Below are positions 22,047 through 33,066 of a stretch of 64,000 nucleotides of DNA, piece by piece. This DNA is from Weissella confusa (GTDB taxonomy: Bacteria > Bacillota > Bacilli > Lactobacillales > Lactobacillaceae), in contig JACSZT010000019.1 of assembly GCA_014332815.1 (NCBI GenBank), forward strand, positions 1 to 64,000, read 5' to 3'. The number at the start of each line of letters is the position of its first letter. Within the stretch, counting starts at the first letter, position 1. The notes under the pieces were generated by a model that did no database searches, had not been told where the DNA came from, and saw only the letters and a list, made by a program, of their open reading frames with translations. Both the position numbers and the translations under genes were made by a program.

Positions 22047-22176
22047 TAAATAGTGAAAAAAGTAACGTTAATCTAGAAATTATCTTTTAGAAAGCGAGTA
22101 TGCAAATCATGCGTAAAATCTCACCTCGTTTAATTTATTTTTTCGGAGCCCTAGGTGGTCTCCTATTCGGTTATGT

Positions 22177-24156
22177 TTCGACTACAAGGAGCTTGGCGAC
22201 AAGCAACTTGAAGACGGATCATACTCATGGGAAGCTTCAGAGTCACGCTTCGGCTAATATCTGAATAACCAAAACGCCTAACAGATTTTCTGTTAGGCGT
22301 TTTTTTGCGCCCTTTTCCTTCATCAGACACATTGTGTGTCGTATTTCGCACACTTTTTTGTGAAAATAATAACGAAGGTTCGTAAGGAATCATACACGTA
22401 CGAGTACTCATTCAACGGTACTGACTGGACTGAAGTACCAGTTGTATTGGACGCCGCAGTCTTGTCAGATGACTACGTTGTACAATCATACGGTGGATTC
22501 TTCACGGGTGCTTACGTTGGTTTGGCAGCTGTCGACTACTCAGGTTACGACACTACTGCTGAATTCGACTACCAATCAATGGCTGGTTTGACGAACTACT
22601 ACAACCACTCACACTGGTCATGGATCTTCATTACGAAGAACGACGAAGGTCAAAGCGTAATCGAAGTTGCCGAGAACAAGGGTGGACAACGTAACGGAAC
22701 TTACACGTCATACTTGAAGGACGATGCTATCGTTATCCCTGAAGGTACTGAATACGTATGGTTCGAGACGGACGCTAAGTTGGACATGAACTGGAACACG
22801 TTGCGTGTACCATTCTCAGAAGAGTTCGGTTCAACTGGTGACGGTTCATTGAAGTTGATCGGTCGCGGATCATTGGTTAACTACCACGACTTGTCATTGA
22901 TTGCTCGTCGTTGGCAAGCATTCTACTTCGATGCTGAAACTAAGGTTAAGTTCAACCCATTCTCATAACACGAGACTGAGTCATCAACTGACCCACGTGG
23001 ATGGTCAACTTTGGGACGTGAGACGTCAATCCAAAAGGTTGAATGGGACGAAGCTGGTTGGCCACGCGTTGTTGGTGGACACGGTGGGCAAACGTTCGTT
23101 GAAGCTCCTAAGGATGCTATCTTGACTGAAGCTCCTGCAGACCACTCACAACACGATGAGTTTACGACTGTCTTCACTCACCAAGAAGTTGTTGCTCGTT
23201 CAAAGAGCTTGGATGAGAAGTCATTCGTTGTTGAGCCTGATGGCCCATTCTTGACGAACTTCGACACGCCATACACTTACTTGCAAAAGCAAGGTCACGG
23301 TGCTTTGGTCGACACACCAGGTGGTGAGTGGTACTACGCATCATTGACTGCTCGTCCATGGAATGTACAACAAACTTGGGATCACCGTGAATACCACCAC
23401 CCATTTGATGGTATTACGTTGACTGAATTTGATACTGATACGATGAAGTTGAAGCCAGAAACGGCTCGCACGATCTTCGAAGGAACTGACGTTAAGTTGG
23501 TTGAAGGTCCTCACTTGTACAAGATCAACGGTGAATACTACCTATTCGCTGCTGAAGGTGGCCCAGACTTGTCATACGCAGACGGCAAGTTCTGGTTGAT
23601 CTACACTGACGTTAAGATCACTGACGGTGCCTTCAAGGATATGACGAACTACTTGACGACTGCCGAGAACATCGAAGGTCCTTGGTCAGCACCTATCCGT
23701 GTTAACGGAGTTGGTTTCGACGCTTCATTGTTCCACGATGAAGACGGTCGCAAGTACTTGCCTGGATTCAACTCAGATCCATCAATCATCCGTGTTGAAG
23801 ACACGTACTACATTGCAACGTCAACTTTCGAATGGTACCCAGGTGTACGTATTCACGCATCAAAGGACATGGTTCACTGGAACTTGGTAACTAACGTTCT
23901 TGATCGTCTAGAATTGTTGGACATGAAGGGTAACCCTTCATCAGGTGGTATCTGGGCCGTAACGTTTTCACGGAGTTGTTCAGACATTAACATTATCGTT
24001 AAAGTCCGCTGTATAAAAGGGTTAATCAGTGATTGAAACTTTTATACAGCGCATCTCACGAACTGCGTTGCTGCCCGACTCTCACACGTATCGGGACACA
24101 TACACACTATATCTCACAAGGAGCATCTCACAATGCAAATTCAAAATCCTGTATTC
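22177..24156 (+). CDS. GH43 family beta-xylosidase
   Basis: Restored complement(22293-23981), 562 aa; start at 24133-24135, stop at 22255-22257. It releases xylose from xylo-oligosaccharides in the cytoplasm (no signal peptide). The GH43 five-blade propeller is visible: catalytic Asp in [20 protein letters not shown], the second acid in LIYTDVK, and the general acid Glu in [17 protein letters not shown]-terminal beta-sandwich of about 200 residues ([41 protein letters not shown]) follows, as in XynB-type enzymes. It is transcribed with an upstream XylR-type operator and a cre site, next to a GPH xyloside transporter. Confidence 0.93.
22271..22307 (+). terminator. Xylosidase terminator
   Basis: A stem AAACGCCTAACAG/CTGTTAGGCGTTT with seven T follows the GH43 stop. 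Confidence 0.92.
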
Positions 24157-24353
24157 CTGACGATAAGGTCTTTGAGATGAACCGCGAAATTGAAGCACGT
24201 CGTAACAAGTAATTTGTAAAAACATTTCACGAAAAGCCGTTAACCTCAGGGTTAACGGCTTTTTTGGTACTTATGCCATTCTTGTGAATATTTTTTCAAG
24301 TGGTTGGTTGTCTAAACAAACTAACTGTGTTATATTATGTGTACACAGTAAAT
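23959..24353 (+). promoter_or_regulatory. Xylosidase promoter with XylR-type operator and a split cre
   Basis: At 24303-24325 a 23-base site GTTGGTT-N9-AACTAAC overlaps a promoter TTGTCT, 17 bases, TATATT (24308-24336). On restoring the cut at 24353/23959, the sequence TGGTAACGTTTTCA appears, a cre with one mismatch; it is not readable in the sequence as given. The site layout matches that before the transporter gene. Confidence 0.7.
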
Positions 24354-25938
24354 TCCGTGATGGGATTGTTCTTCAAGATTGGTTTGGCTTTGGGTGGTAT
24401 CTTGCCAGCCTTCATCAACTCATTCACTGGATTCAACGGAACAAAGGCAACGCAATCTGCTTCAGCTTTGATGGGATTGCAATGGTCACTTGTTTGGTTG
24501 CCAATTATCATGGCTGTCTTGGCTGCTATCATTATCAAGATTTACCCATTGCTTATCTTGTTCTCAGCTGGATCACTTGTTTTGTGGTGGTGGACTAAGA
24601 ACCCAGACAACATCGCCTTCGGTTACATTGGTCGTTTCCTACAACAATGGGGATTGACTTCAGCAACTGGATTCATGTGGGCTTTGGTTCCTGAAGTTGT
24701 TTCATACGGCGAGTACACGTCAGGTAAGCGTGTTGCTGGTATCATCAACGGTGGATTCTTCTTGGTTGGATTTACGTTCAACTTCCTTGGATCAACTGCA
24801 TGGCCATTCTTCTTGCAATACAACATCGGCCACTCAGAATGGAACGGTTCAATCTCATTGATTGGTTCAATTCCTGGAATCCTTTTGGTTTCACTTTGGC
24901 CCGTATTCCGCAAGATGTTCGGTAAGAAGGGATTCTTCTACTTCTTCCTGGGTAACTATGCTTCACCACAATCAGCTGGTTCATGGTTTAAGGTTTATGC
25001 CGTATACATGATTATCGGATTCTTGGCTTTGATGGTTACTTACTCAAAGACAAAGGAACGCGTTTTGCCAGACAAGTCAGAACCACAAGTTAAGTTCTCA
25101 GACTTGTTTGCTGAATTGAAGCGTAACAAGCCTTTGCAAATTTTGATTAACATCCCATACGGTTCATTGAACGCTTCATTGACGCGTGATAACGATGAAA
25201 TCGCTAAGTTGACGACGGTTCGTATGATGTTGGCTAACACGGCCAACTTGTTGGTTTACACATTCTTCCCTATCTTCGTGCAATTGGCTACGTCAGTTGG
25301 TCGCGAATCAAAGGATATCGGAATGTTTGGTATTCACTTGAACCGGGATCCTTGGGTTGGTACGACGGTTGACCGTCGTAACCCAAAGGGTGGCAAGTAC
25401 CTACCATACATCCGAAACTTCGGTATCCCATTGGTTATCTTGGCTGCAATGCTATTCTTGCCAGTTGGACAATGGTTCCCAGCACTTAAGGTGCCATATG
25501 CCTTCTTGTCATACTTGGCAACGGCTATGATTTACTCATTCAATGCAAACGTAAAGAACGACGAGTTTGCAAAGCTTTCAATGATGGATCGAATCTCTTA
25601 CGGTTTGGGTGATTTCGCTCAAAACTTGATTTTCGGTACTGTCGGCGGATTCTTGCTATTCTATTTGACAACTGTTGACGGTTTGTCTTCAGCTACTGGT
25701 GCAATCATTTTCACGATTGTTCGTTGGGTTAATGTTTTCCGGATAAATGAACAAAAGTGGCATAGTTTGTGAATATTTTATCACACAGTTAGTTGCGTTG
25801 CTAAACTAACCACGTTATTATTACTATGCAAAAGGAAATGATAACGTTTTCAAGGAAAAGCTCACGATTACACATATTTTCATTTCCCCTTTTGACAAAC
25901 ATCTCTCTCACACATTTTTAAGGAGTTATTCGTTATGG
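24157..25938 (+). CDS. GPH-family glycoside/xyloside:cation symporter
   Basis: Restored complement(24298-25743), 481 aa; start at 25935-25937, stop at 24210-24212. It has twelve hydrophobic segments of the melibiose-carrier type: RISYGLGDFAQNLIFGTVGGFLL at the N-terminus, then DPWVGTTVDRRNPKGGKYLPYI, the family Asp/Arg signature, and EVVSYGEYTSGKRVAGIINGG. The gene lies upstream of the GH43 xylosidase in the same direction, with its own terminator between. It therefore probably imports xylobiose or other xylosides. Its promoter carries the XylR-type operator and a perfect cre. Confidence 0.9.
24233..24266 (+). terminator. Transporter terminator
   Basis: A stem AAAGCCGTTAACC/GGTTAACGGCTTT with a T-run lies between the GPH transporter and the xylosidase promoter. 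Confidence 0.9.
25788..25810 (+). promoter_or_regulatory. XylR-type operator before the GPH transporter
   Basis: GTTAGTT-N9-AACTAAC, an inverted repeat, overlaps the -35 region of a promoter TTGCTA, 18 bases, TACTAT (25799-25828). The divergent xylR gene adjoins, so autoregulation or regulation of this gene by XylR is the simplest reading. Confidence 0.72.
25839..25852 (+). promoter_or_regulatory. cre site before the GPH transporter
   Basis: TGATAACGTTTTCA matches the CcpA consensus at all defined positions, just downstream of the promoter, so CcpA would block early transcription. Confidence 0.75.
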
Positions 25939-27522
25939 ACGCATCGCATCTTGGTCTACTTTAGAAACCATTCTTTCTCCTCCATATTATAGGTAGTTAT
26001 TTTATTTTTGGCCTATCCCTATCACCAAATTAATCTTCATTTCACACTCAAGTATTCATTCTACCGAAAAAGCGGTCGTTTGTACGGTTAATTTCTTAAT
26101 ATGTCCGAATTATGTAGACATTCCCAATACCGGGAGGCGAATCAATTTTGGCTTACGTCCACCAGCCTTTGAAACGGTTCCTTCACCTAATTCTTCTATA
26201 TATCCATCCGCTTCGACGTCACGATAAATCGTCGTGACCGTCGATTTATGTAAAGCAATCTGTTCTGCAATTTCACTACGCGACGTTTGCTGCGCATTAA
26301 ACAACGCTTGCAGCATCAGTTTACGGTTCGTATTGATTAATCCATGATCCGTTTGCATATCACCTAACTGTGCAATATATGAAAGCATCGCACGCTTGTA
26401 ATCAGCATAGCGCATCCCAAGCACAGTCATTTGGCCACGAGAAATAACTTCACCAGTAATACGGGCCACCAAGTAGCGTAGATGATTGCGTCCCAAGTCA
26501 AATGAAACAATGTAGCCATAGTGACGATTAAGGAATATTTCGTCTGAATCATAGTCATGATAGTCACGCAAGTAGATGGCAGCCAAGTTGGCTTCGTTTT
26601 CTAATATAACAGGTACGTGTAGTGCCTCTTCCAAATCCTTGGCCAAGTCTTCATTTACTAATTCCGTATGGAACGGCGTGTAGCGTGCCTTGTTATCTTC
26701 GACAACACCGTGGATGGCAACCCCAATCCCACTAAGCATCGCATCTTCAGCGTATAAATCTTCTATATGAATAGTATCGTCAAAATCACCCTTAGCCAGT
26801 TGATCGTTGTTCAATACAACCTGACGACCAATTTCTCCCGCTTCACCATGTAGCCCACGGAACAAACGACCATTTTGGATAATTCCAGCACCGATACCGT
26901 TGTGGATATTAACAACAGTAAAGTTTTCCTCAGGTGTACCAGCAATGAAGCGCGAATGAACAAACACTGCTTCCGGCGCTGCGTACTGTGCCAAGTTATA
27001 AATTGTGCGACAGATTGCATGGACCCATTCATCAATCAATGATTTTGCATCCGCATCGCCACCCATATATAAGGAAAGAAAATCTTCGCGAGTAATTTCT
27101 TCTTGGCCTTTTAATGAAGCTAAGCTCAACCAATTAGACTCGGCTGCGTCTTCTTCTTCGAGCGCGAAGTTTAACTCGTAACCCATCATATCCAGCAAAG
27201 TACGCGTTACCAAGGCAACACCACCAGAAAGCGTGGCACGGTTAACTGACTTCTTAGCAAAGTACAAAGGCGTTTCCGATTCAGGTTCGATCTTGCGATA
27301 CGTCTCTAATAGGTAATCAAGCATTTGGTTTAAGCAATCAACTAACTTACGAGATTTATTATAGGGTACCTATTCACAGAATGCAAGCGTTTGTATGTGA
27401 TTAATTTCGCAATTCGTTCAAAAACATAGAAAAAACGCCTAAACATAGGCGTTTAGACGTTTAAAATTATAAAAACTCTAATTTTTGAATACGCTCTCAT
27501 TAGCGCATTTGTGCAATTTTTC
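25939..27522 (-). CDS. xylR: ROK-family repressor XylR
   Basis: Restored 26103-27368 (+), 421 aa; start at 25969-25971, stop at 27478-27480. The N-terminal winged helix ([35 protein letters not shown]) is followed by a ROK sugar-binding domain with [15 protein letters not shown], and GIGVAIHG and [10 protein letters not shown] motifs. The gene lies between the divergent transporter and xylA, the classical position of XylR. It would release its operators when xylose is present. RBS is GGAGGAG. The C-terminal end, [13 protein letters not shown], is recovered only after restoration. Confidence 0.9.
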
Positions 27523-27719
27523 TCGTCTTAGTCTCACCGTTGATAGTGAAAACCTCTTCTGGGTTGTAGAAGTTGTATCCCTTTGATGCTTCAAAGTTCA
27601 ATCCCTTTGCTCCGCCGATAAATTCTACCTTAGGAAAGTCGAACAATTCTGACATTATGTCATCCTCCAAAATTCTTAAATCATCTGTTTTAATCATCAA
27701 AGCCGGTTGGCTTTGGTTA
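27325..27719 (-). promoter_or_regulatory. xylA promoter, operator and cre
   Basis: On the minus strand a promoter TTGCAT, 17 bases, TATAAT (27358-27386 as given) is overlapped by ATGCAAGCGTTTGTAT (27381-27396), a cre-like palindrome with one deviation. Further down, restoring the cut at 27522 yields GTTAGTT and, 14 bases later, AACTAAC; the second half-site spans the block cut. A small hairpin AAAGCC/GGCTTT precedes the RBS. Confidence 0.65.
27429..27461 (-). terminator. xylR terminator
   Basis: A stem AACGCCTA/TAGGCGTT (in the larger repeat AAACGTCTAAACGCC...) with T-run on the minus strand. Confidence 0.8.
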
Positions 27720-29106
27720 TATGCGAAGTATTCAACACCCAACTTGTCCATGAACTCGAACATGTAGTCAACCTTAGCGATTGCGTGGTCCAAGTCAGTC
27801 ATGTCGTCAACACCGTTAACGTCCCATGGACGCTCGGCAGTACCTTCACCAAATGGGTCAACCATGCGTTGGTCCATCGTGTGCCAGTAAGCAACTGAGA
27901 ACTTCATCCAGTCCTTCTCGTAAGCAAATACGTCAGCAAATGGCGTAGTAGCTCCACCAGCCATGAAACGCTTGTTAGTAAACAATGATGAAGTGTTCCA
28001 CAACAACTTCTTGCCAGTTTCCTTCATCTTTTCTTCGATGCGGTCAACAACGGCGTCCAAGTTAGCGTTCGTCTCTGCCAAAGTGTTACCTTCAGGAGCC
28101 AAGTCACGATCGTGGCCCAACAAGAATTGACCAGTGTAGCCAATTTCGTTAGCGTACAACTTAGCCAACTTGAAGAACTTAGCGATGTGGTCCAACTCAC
28201 GCTTCGTGTCAGTGTTCAACAATGACTCGTAACCTTCACGACCACCCCAGAATACGTATGATTCTGAGTTCAAACGCTTAGCGATTTCCAATGAGTGCTT
28301 AACTTGTGCTGCTATGGCGTCCAATGAACCCAACATACCAGCTTCACGTGCAAAACGTGCTTCGTGCTCGTAAGTGTGACCAGCCAAGTAAGCGTGGTTA
28401 CCTTCCAAGTTCAACTTGAAGTCGTTTTCCAAACCGTACGTCTTCAAGAAGGCGATAGTAGTTTGTACGTCAGTGTCGTATTGGTGAGCAGTTGGCTCCT
28501 TTGGCTTAGGCACGTAAACGTCCATACCGGCCATGTGTGCGTAGAACAAGTCATCCATCTTGAATGAAGCACGGCGAACCTTTGAGTCAAAGTTCAAACC
28601 ACCAGTTGGCAATCCACCGTTCTTGATGAACTCGTACATAACCAAAGTAGCTTCGTAGATGTCGTTAGGGAATTCGTCGATGTCCCAACCAGTTTGCTTG
28701 TCACCCATGCCCAAACGTCCTGATTGGATCGTTGAGAAGATCTCGTCGTTCGTCTTGTTCAAGATGTAAGCTTCGAAGTCAGCGAATGAAGCCTTGTCGT
28801 TTTCGAAGTCAGCACCGATACCTGAATCGAATGATGAGTAACGCTCCTTGTAGATGTTCTCCAAGAAGTTGTCTTCGATCATCTTCATAGCAACACGGAA
28901 TCCAGCAAGTTGAGATTATTTTTGAGATTTTTTGAGATTGAGAGATGCTACATCGACCATTATTTCAAAAGGAGTCGACGTGGCGGTGCTAATTTTGCAT
29001 TAGCGTAAGCCTTTTCTTACCAGGAACCTATTCGGTTGGGATTACTTTGAGAAAGTTGAACCCAAAACTGAGTAGATGTAGTTGTTCAACGTAGCCTTGA
29101 TAGCTA
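27523..29106 (-). CDS. xylA: Xylose isomerase
   Basis: Restored 27587-28972 (+), 461 aa; start at 27653-27655, stop at 29042-29044. It converts D-xylose to D-xylulose. Seven blocks of 66 residues read C- to N-terminus as given. Restored motifs include [13 protein letters not shown] [19 protein letters not shown] (catalytic His), [22 protein letters not shown] (metal-binding Glu) and GMDVYV; the end restores to [15 protein letters not shown]. It is about 12 residues longer than common 449-aa homologues. RBS is GGAGGAT. It is followed by xylB. Confidence 0.96.
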
Positions 29107-30888
29107 AACAGCTGAGATCTTAACTGATGACGTTCCTAGGTCAACACCCAATACGACTTCGCTCATGTTTATGTCCTCTTTCTTTGTTATGTATACAACG
29201 AGGGCTGGGCTAATTTAATGGCCCAGCCCTCGTCGCCGTAGGGATTGGCCCTACTGTTATGTTTGTTGCAATGTGAGCGTGAGATAGGCACTCACATCGC
29301 TTTGAACCAAACCGTGCATTTGACCTGAGTATGAAATACCAGCAATGTCTTCAGGCTTGATGCCGTCATCCAAAATCAAACGTACGATGGCTACAGTCGT
29401 ACCGTTAACCCAATCTTCTGGGTTTTGCTCGCTGTATCCTGGCTTTGGTTGTGATAGTGGGTAATCATATGATTGTTGTGCAACGATGTTTCCTTGACGA
29501 TTAGCTTGTGAGAAGATTTCTGGCTCGTTTTCCTTAACCCACAAGATCTTTGGCAAAGTAAATCCTTCCAAAGCCTTGTTACGCGTGATATCGATGAATT
29601 CTTGACCCATCTTCTCAGCGATTTCCTTAGTTTGTGGCGTAGTACGTGTGTCGTTCCACAAGATTGCTGGACGCAAAACTTGGTTGTTGTCATCCAACAG
29701 GATAGTACCAGCGAATTCTGGTCCTTCGATAATCTCAGGGAAGAATTCTGGCTTCAAACCAAAGGCTTCTTGAACTTCCTTTGACCAAGTGCGGTTAGCA
29801 ACGTCCATTGCAACCGTACCAGCGGCGTCAGAAATTTCCATCGCCAACTTACCAGTCATACGGTAACGCACGTAATCCTTAGGCGTTACGAATGAAGTAA
29901 AGAAGTGAACCTTACCCTTGTAATCAGCATCTGCGTTGTCTTCGTACTTCAAAACAACACCTGACGTACCGATTGATGACATCACCATGTTAGGTTGCAA
30001 GATTGCAGATCCGATGGCACCAGCAGCGTTGTCGGCTGCACCACCGAATACCTTAGTATCAGTCGTCAAACCTGAGAAGGCAGCATACTTTGGTGAGTCA
30101 GCGTATGGCGTACGCTCACCTACCAAGTATGGCGTGAACAACAAACCGTTAGCACCAACCGTTGACTTACCAGCTGATTCAACCATTGCCGTGAAGTCTT
30201 CATCAGCAGCAAACGTCTTCTTGAACCATGACAAAGCGTATCCAGCGGCCAAAGTAACACCCATTGAGTAGAACTTGCCAGGGATAGCGTGGTGGTCAGC
30301 TTGGATTTGCAACCACAATGGTGACTTAGCACCACCACCGATGGCAACAACAGTATCGAAGTCAGTACCAGCTTCTTCGTAGATATCAAAGATGTCCTTG
30401 AATGAGAAGATAATTCCTTCCAAAACTGAACGAACGAAGTCAGACTTCTTGTGCGTTCCGTCGATACCAGTCCATGAAGCACGGATGTCACATTGCTTGT
30501 AGATAGCGTGGATTTCTGCGTAACGTGCAGCGCGATCTGCATCTGGCAAGTATTCCTTGTCAAATGAGTTCCATGCAGCAGCAGCGTCTTGAACAGTGTC
30601 GAACCAACCCAAACCAGTAGCGGCCAAGATTGCAGCACCCATTCCAGGTCCTTGCTCGTTCTTCAATGAAACAACCTTCTTGTTGAAGAGAGATTATCAC
30701 TTAGTTTATGAAAAAAGAACAGTTCGTTGTTGGCAACAATGTTTTTTTAAACACTTTGGCCTTTTTGTGAACCGACAACAGAAAAGAGGACGACACATCA
30801 CTGTATCGTCCCCCCTCATTTTTAATTACTTAGCTGAACGACGGAATGCCAACAACTCGTGTGAGATTTCAGCAGTTGCGCCGTAAAG
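29107..30888 (-). CDS. xylB: Xylulokinase
   Basis: Restored 29244-30752 (+), 502 aa; start at 29164-29166, stop at 30826-30828. It phosphorylates xylulose to xylulose-5-phosphate for the phosphoketolase route. The FGGY kinase signature appears as [14 protein letters not shown] at the N-terminus, [17 protein letters not shown], and the ATP-binding [19 protein letters not shown]. Length is normal. It is separated from xylA by about 270 bases containing a strong hairpin, so it may be transcribed partly from its own promoter. Confidence 0.95.
29194..29234 (-). terminator. Strong hairpin upstream of xylB
   Basis: A 13-bp stem ACGAGGGCTGGGC/GCCCAGCCCTCGT lies about 50 bases before the xylB start. 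The tail after it is TTGTATAC and not a clear T-run, so it may stabilise mRNA ends or attenuate rather than fully terminate. Confidence 0.7.
30784..30816 (-). terminator. xylB terminator
   Basis: A stem GAGGACGACA.../...GTCGTCC with TCTTTT on the minus strand follows the xylB stop. Confidence 0.8.
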
Positions 30889-31482
30889 TGCTTGAGGCCA
30901 CCTTAGCTGTTTTTGTCGTTTCTCGTTGTGCCCCACCAGTTATACTATTCATCAAAACTGGTAGCGTGAAACCGACAACAAACAAAAAAAATGTAACCCA
31001 AAATTACGAGTAGCCAAAACTTTAATCGTCGTGGTTGCTTTGTTTCCATGGTTAATATTTCCTTATTCTACTTAATTCTTAAATTGTCGCAATTGAATAA
31101 GCTGTTGCGCCTTGAGGAACGGTAATCGTCGTCCCTGTTGCGGCTGAACTGCTTGACTCAGCTTCGGTTTCACTAGCGGTCACTTCAGCTGAACTAGTGC
31201 CTGATTCCGCTTCATTACCAGTTTGCGCCTCTGATTCCGTTGTTGAACCATCCTCACTTGCTGATTTTTCTTGATCGCTCGAAATACTATTGAAGCATAA
31301 AAACAAATTCTTCGTAAGTAAAATTTTCCTTAAGTTCTAATCCCAACAAAAAAGCTCGGAACACTACGTTCCGAGCTATATATTTTATTCACTAACAACG
31401 ATTGCTTCACCAGCTTGTAGGGCATTCATATTGACTGATGGATTGAGTGCCTGAAGTTGTGCCAATGTTAAACCATGTTGCC
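30889..31482 (-). pseudogene. LysM-domain membrane protein, frameshifted in a T-run
   Basis: Restored 30925-31381 (+), about 152 codons; start at 31047-31049, stop at 31385-31387. It has a short basic N-terminus, one transmembrane helix (LKFWLLVILGYIF), a Ser/Thr/Glu-rich linker of about 65 residues, and one C-terminal LysM module (TVPQGATAYSIARQHGLTLAQLQALNP) for peptidoglycan binding. A run of eight T inside the transmembrane codons (30983-30990 as given) puts the two halves out of frame; seven would be continuous. Phase variation, a real lesion and a homopolymer read error are all possible. Confidence 0.75.
31348..31381 (-). terminator. LysM gene terminator
   Basis: A stem AGCTCGGAAC/GTTCCGAGCT with six T on the minus strand. 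Confidence 0.9.
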
Positions 31483-33066
31483 TCAACAAATAAGCTGTTG
31501 TTAGCCATTGCACTGTCCCCATTGGAACACCAAATTGCTTAATTAAATCCGGAAATGTCACGTTCATTGACGTTTCCGTCAAAATACCGACAAACCCAAG
31601 AATCGCTGTCGCAACAATCGACCAAACGACTCGTGGTGAAACTTTTTCTGTCATTTTCTCACTCCTTTTTTGAACACTTTTCACGTTAAAGACCAATGGC
31701 AAAGCAATTCCAGTTCCAACCGCCATGATTAGACGACCAAACAACAACGGCCAGAAACTTGGGGCAAAAATGGAAATAATATCACCGATTACAAATGAAA
31801 TCATACCCCAAATAAAAATCTTACGCGGACTCATCACAGCCTTTAGATAGGCTGATGTCGTCATCATCAACGCCACATGTTCACTTGGCAATGTGCGCCA
31901 TCCCAACACCAAACTAATCAGCATAATTGGCAATACGATGACGAAAATTGCACGCCAACCGAGCCAATAGGTCACCAAACCCCCATAAACTGGTCCAAGT
32001 GCGGGCGCTAGTGACAAAATCAAACCACCAAAGCCCATGTACTTGCCAATTTGCATTGGTGGAATACTCATCAAGAAGTTCAACAACTTCTTTGTTGACT
32101 TACCGGCAATACGAATAAATAGCACCATGGCCACAACAGCAATCACTGCCAACACAATAATCGTGGCTGAAATCTTACCAGATTCCAATTCACCAAGTGC
32201 CAACAAAGCCGTCGTCAATGACACACCCAAAACGATGAATTGCCACCAATCAAAGCTAGCCTCTTCAGCTTGGTAAAACGCACCGTACATTGGTGATGAA
32301 ATTGATCCCAACAATGAACCTGGCATCAACACCGCACCAGCGACCATCGTCGTTGCACCCAGCGTCAATTGCGCATATTGTGGAATTGCGAAGTTCACAG
32401 CCAAGTTAATTGCTTGTGACGTTGCATAAATTAGCAACGCAAAGACCATACCCTTGCTCTTGAATACTGACAACACCTCACGAGGCACTTCAGCAACACC
32501 AGCCGTCATTGACGTGTTGAATGCTAAGTTACGTCCTAACGTGAACAAGGCGTACATCACCGTCAAACCAATTGACGTAATTGATGGTGCCATGATTGAA
32601 AAGATAACCATGACCACGAAGAAACTAATTGAACCAATCGTCAATGGCTTTGTCGCCCCGGCGCGGTCACTGAAACCAAAGAGCCAAATCAAACTCAACC
32701 CAGCAAATACCGTGCTGAACCAGAACAAATGACCCAACCCAGTTGCTGTTTGATGCGCAATTTCTGCAGGCGTTGTACTAGTTGTCTTAATAAATAAGGC
32801 GGCGACTGCGGTTCCAACCGCTCCAGCAAATTGCTGAATCGTATTGAAAATGGCGTTAACGTCACCACGAACCAATTGGCATCAAATAACGTTCCAGCAA
32901 CTCTGTCACTTTCTTCATGGTGACATCCCCCTTTTCCTTTATGCGCCCATTTTATCGAATGAAAACGGATACAAAAGGAATAAATTGTGAATATGTCTAG
33001 ACATACAAAAACAGCTAGCCAAACGGCTAGCTGTCTTGAAAAACTATTTTCCTGTCTTCGTCTTTA
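31483..33066 (-). CDS. DHA2-family multidrug efflux MFS transporter
   Basis: Restored 31508-32890 (+), 460 aa; start at 31652-31654, stop at 33044-33046. It is a proton-coupled drug exporter of the EmrB/QacA (14-helix) type. Signs are the N-terminal TSMNVTFPDLIKQFGVPMGTVQWLTTAYLL, the motif A-like FGRLIMAVGTGIALPLVF and motif C-like GLILSLAPALGPVYGG. The RBS AAGGAG precedes the ATG. It stands alone between the LysM gene and the PTS operon. Substrates cannot be predicted. Confidence 0.9.

Larger units (their letters stand above)
20593..22176 (+). pseudogene. Sugar:H+ symporter (MFS), interrupted by a frameshift
   Basis: Restored complement(20661 to about 22045), about 461 codons; start at 22109 (or 22100), stop at 20719-20721. 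It has the sugar-porter layout of XylE/AraE-type symporters: FFGALGGLLFGYDTGVISGA, PLSDRFG, SRVVLGVAVGGAS, PTYLAEVAPAKMRG, PESPRYL, FQQFMGINTVLYYAPTIF and WTMIGEVFPLSVRG. One base is missing near 21924 where FGRKK is expected (reads GGTGTAAGAAG), so translation stops soon after. An apparent TGA at 21184-21186 is only a block-cut artefact and becomes Cys when restored. The cre site and xyl neighbours suggest xylose or arabinose uptake. The lesion may be real or a sequencing error. Confidence 0.8.

Noticed and set aside
27424..27462. Repeats in the window as a CRISPR array
   Set aside because: Repeated inverted sequences are individual terminators or, at 19405-19601, hairpins of unequal stems and spacing; no direct repeats with regular spacers were seen.
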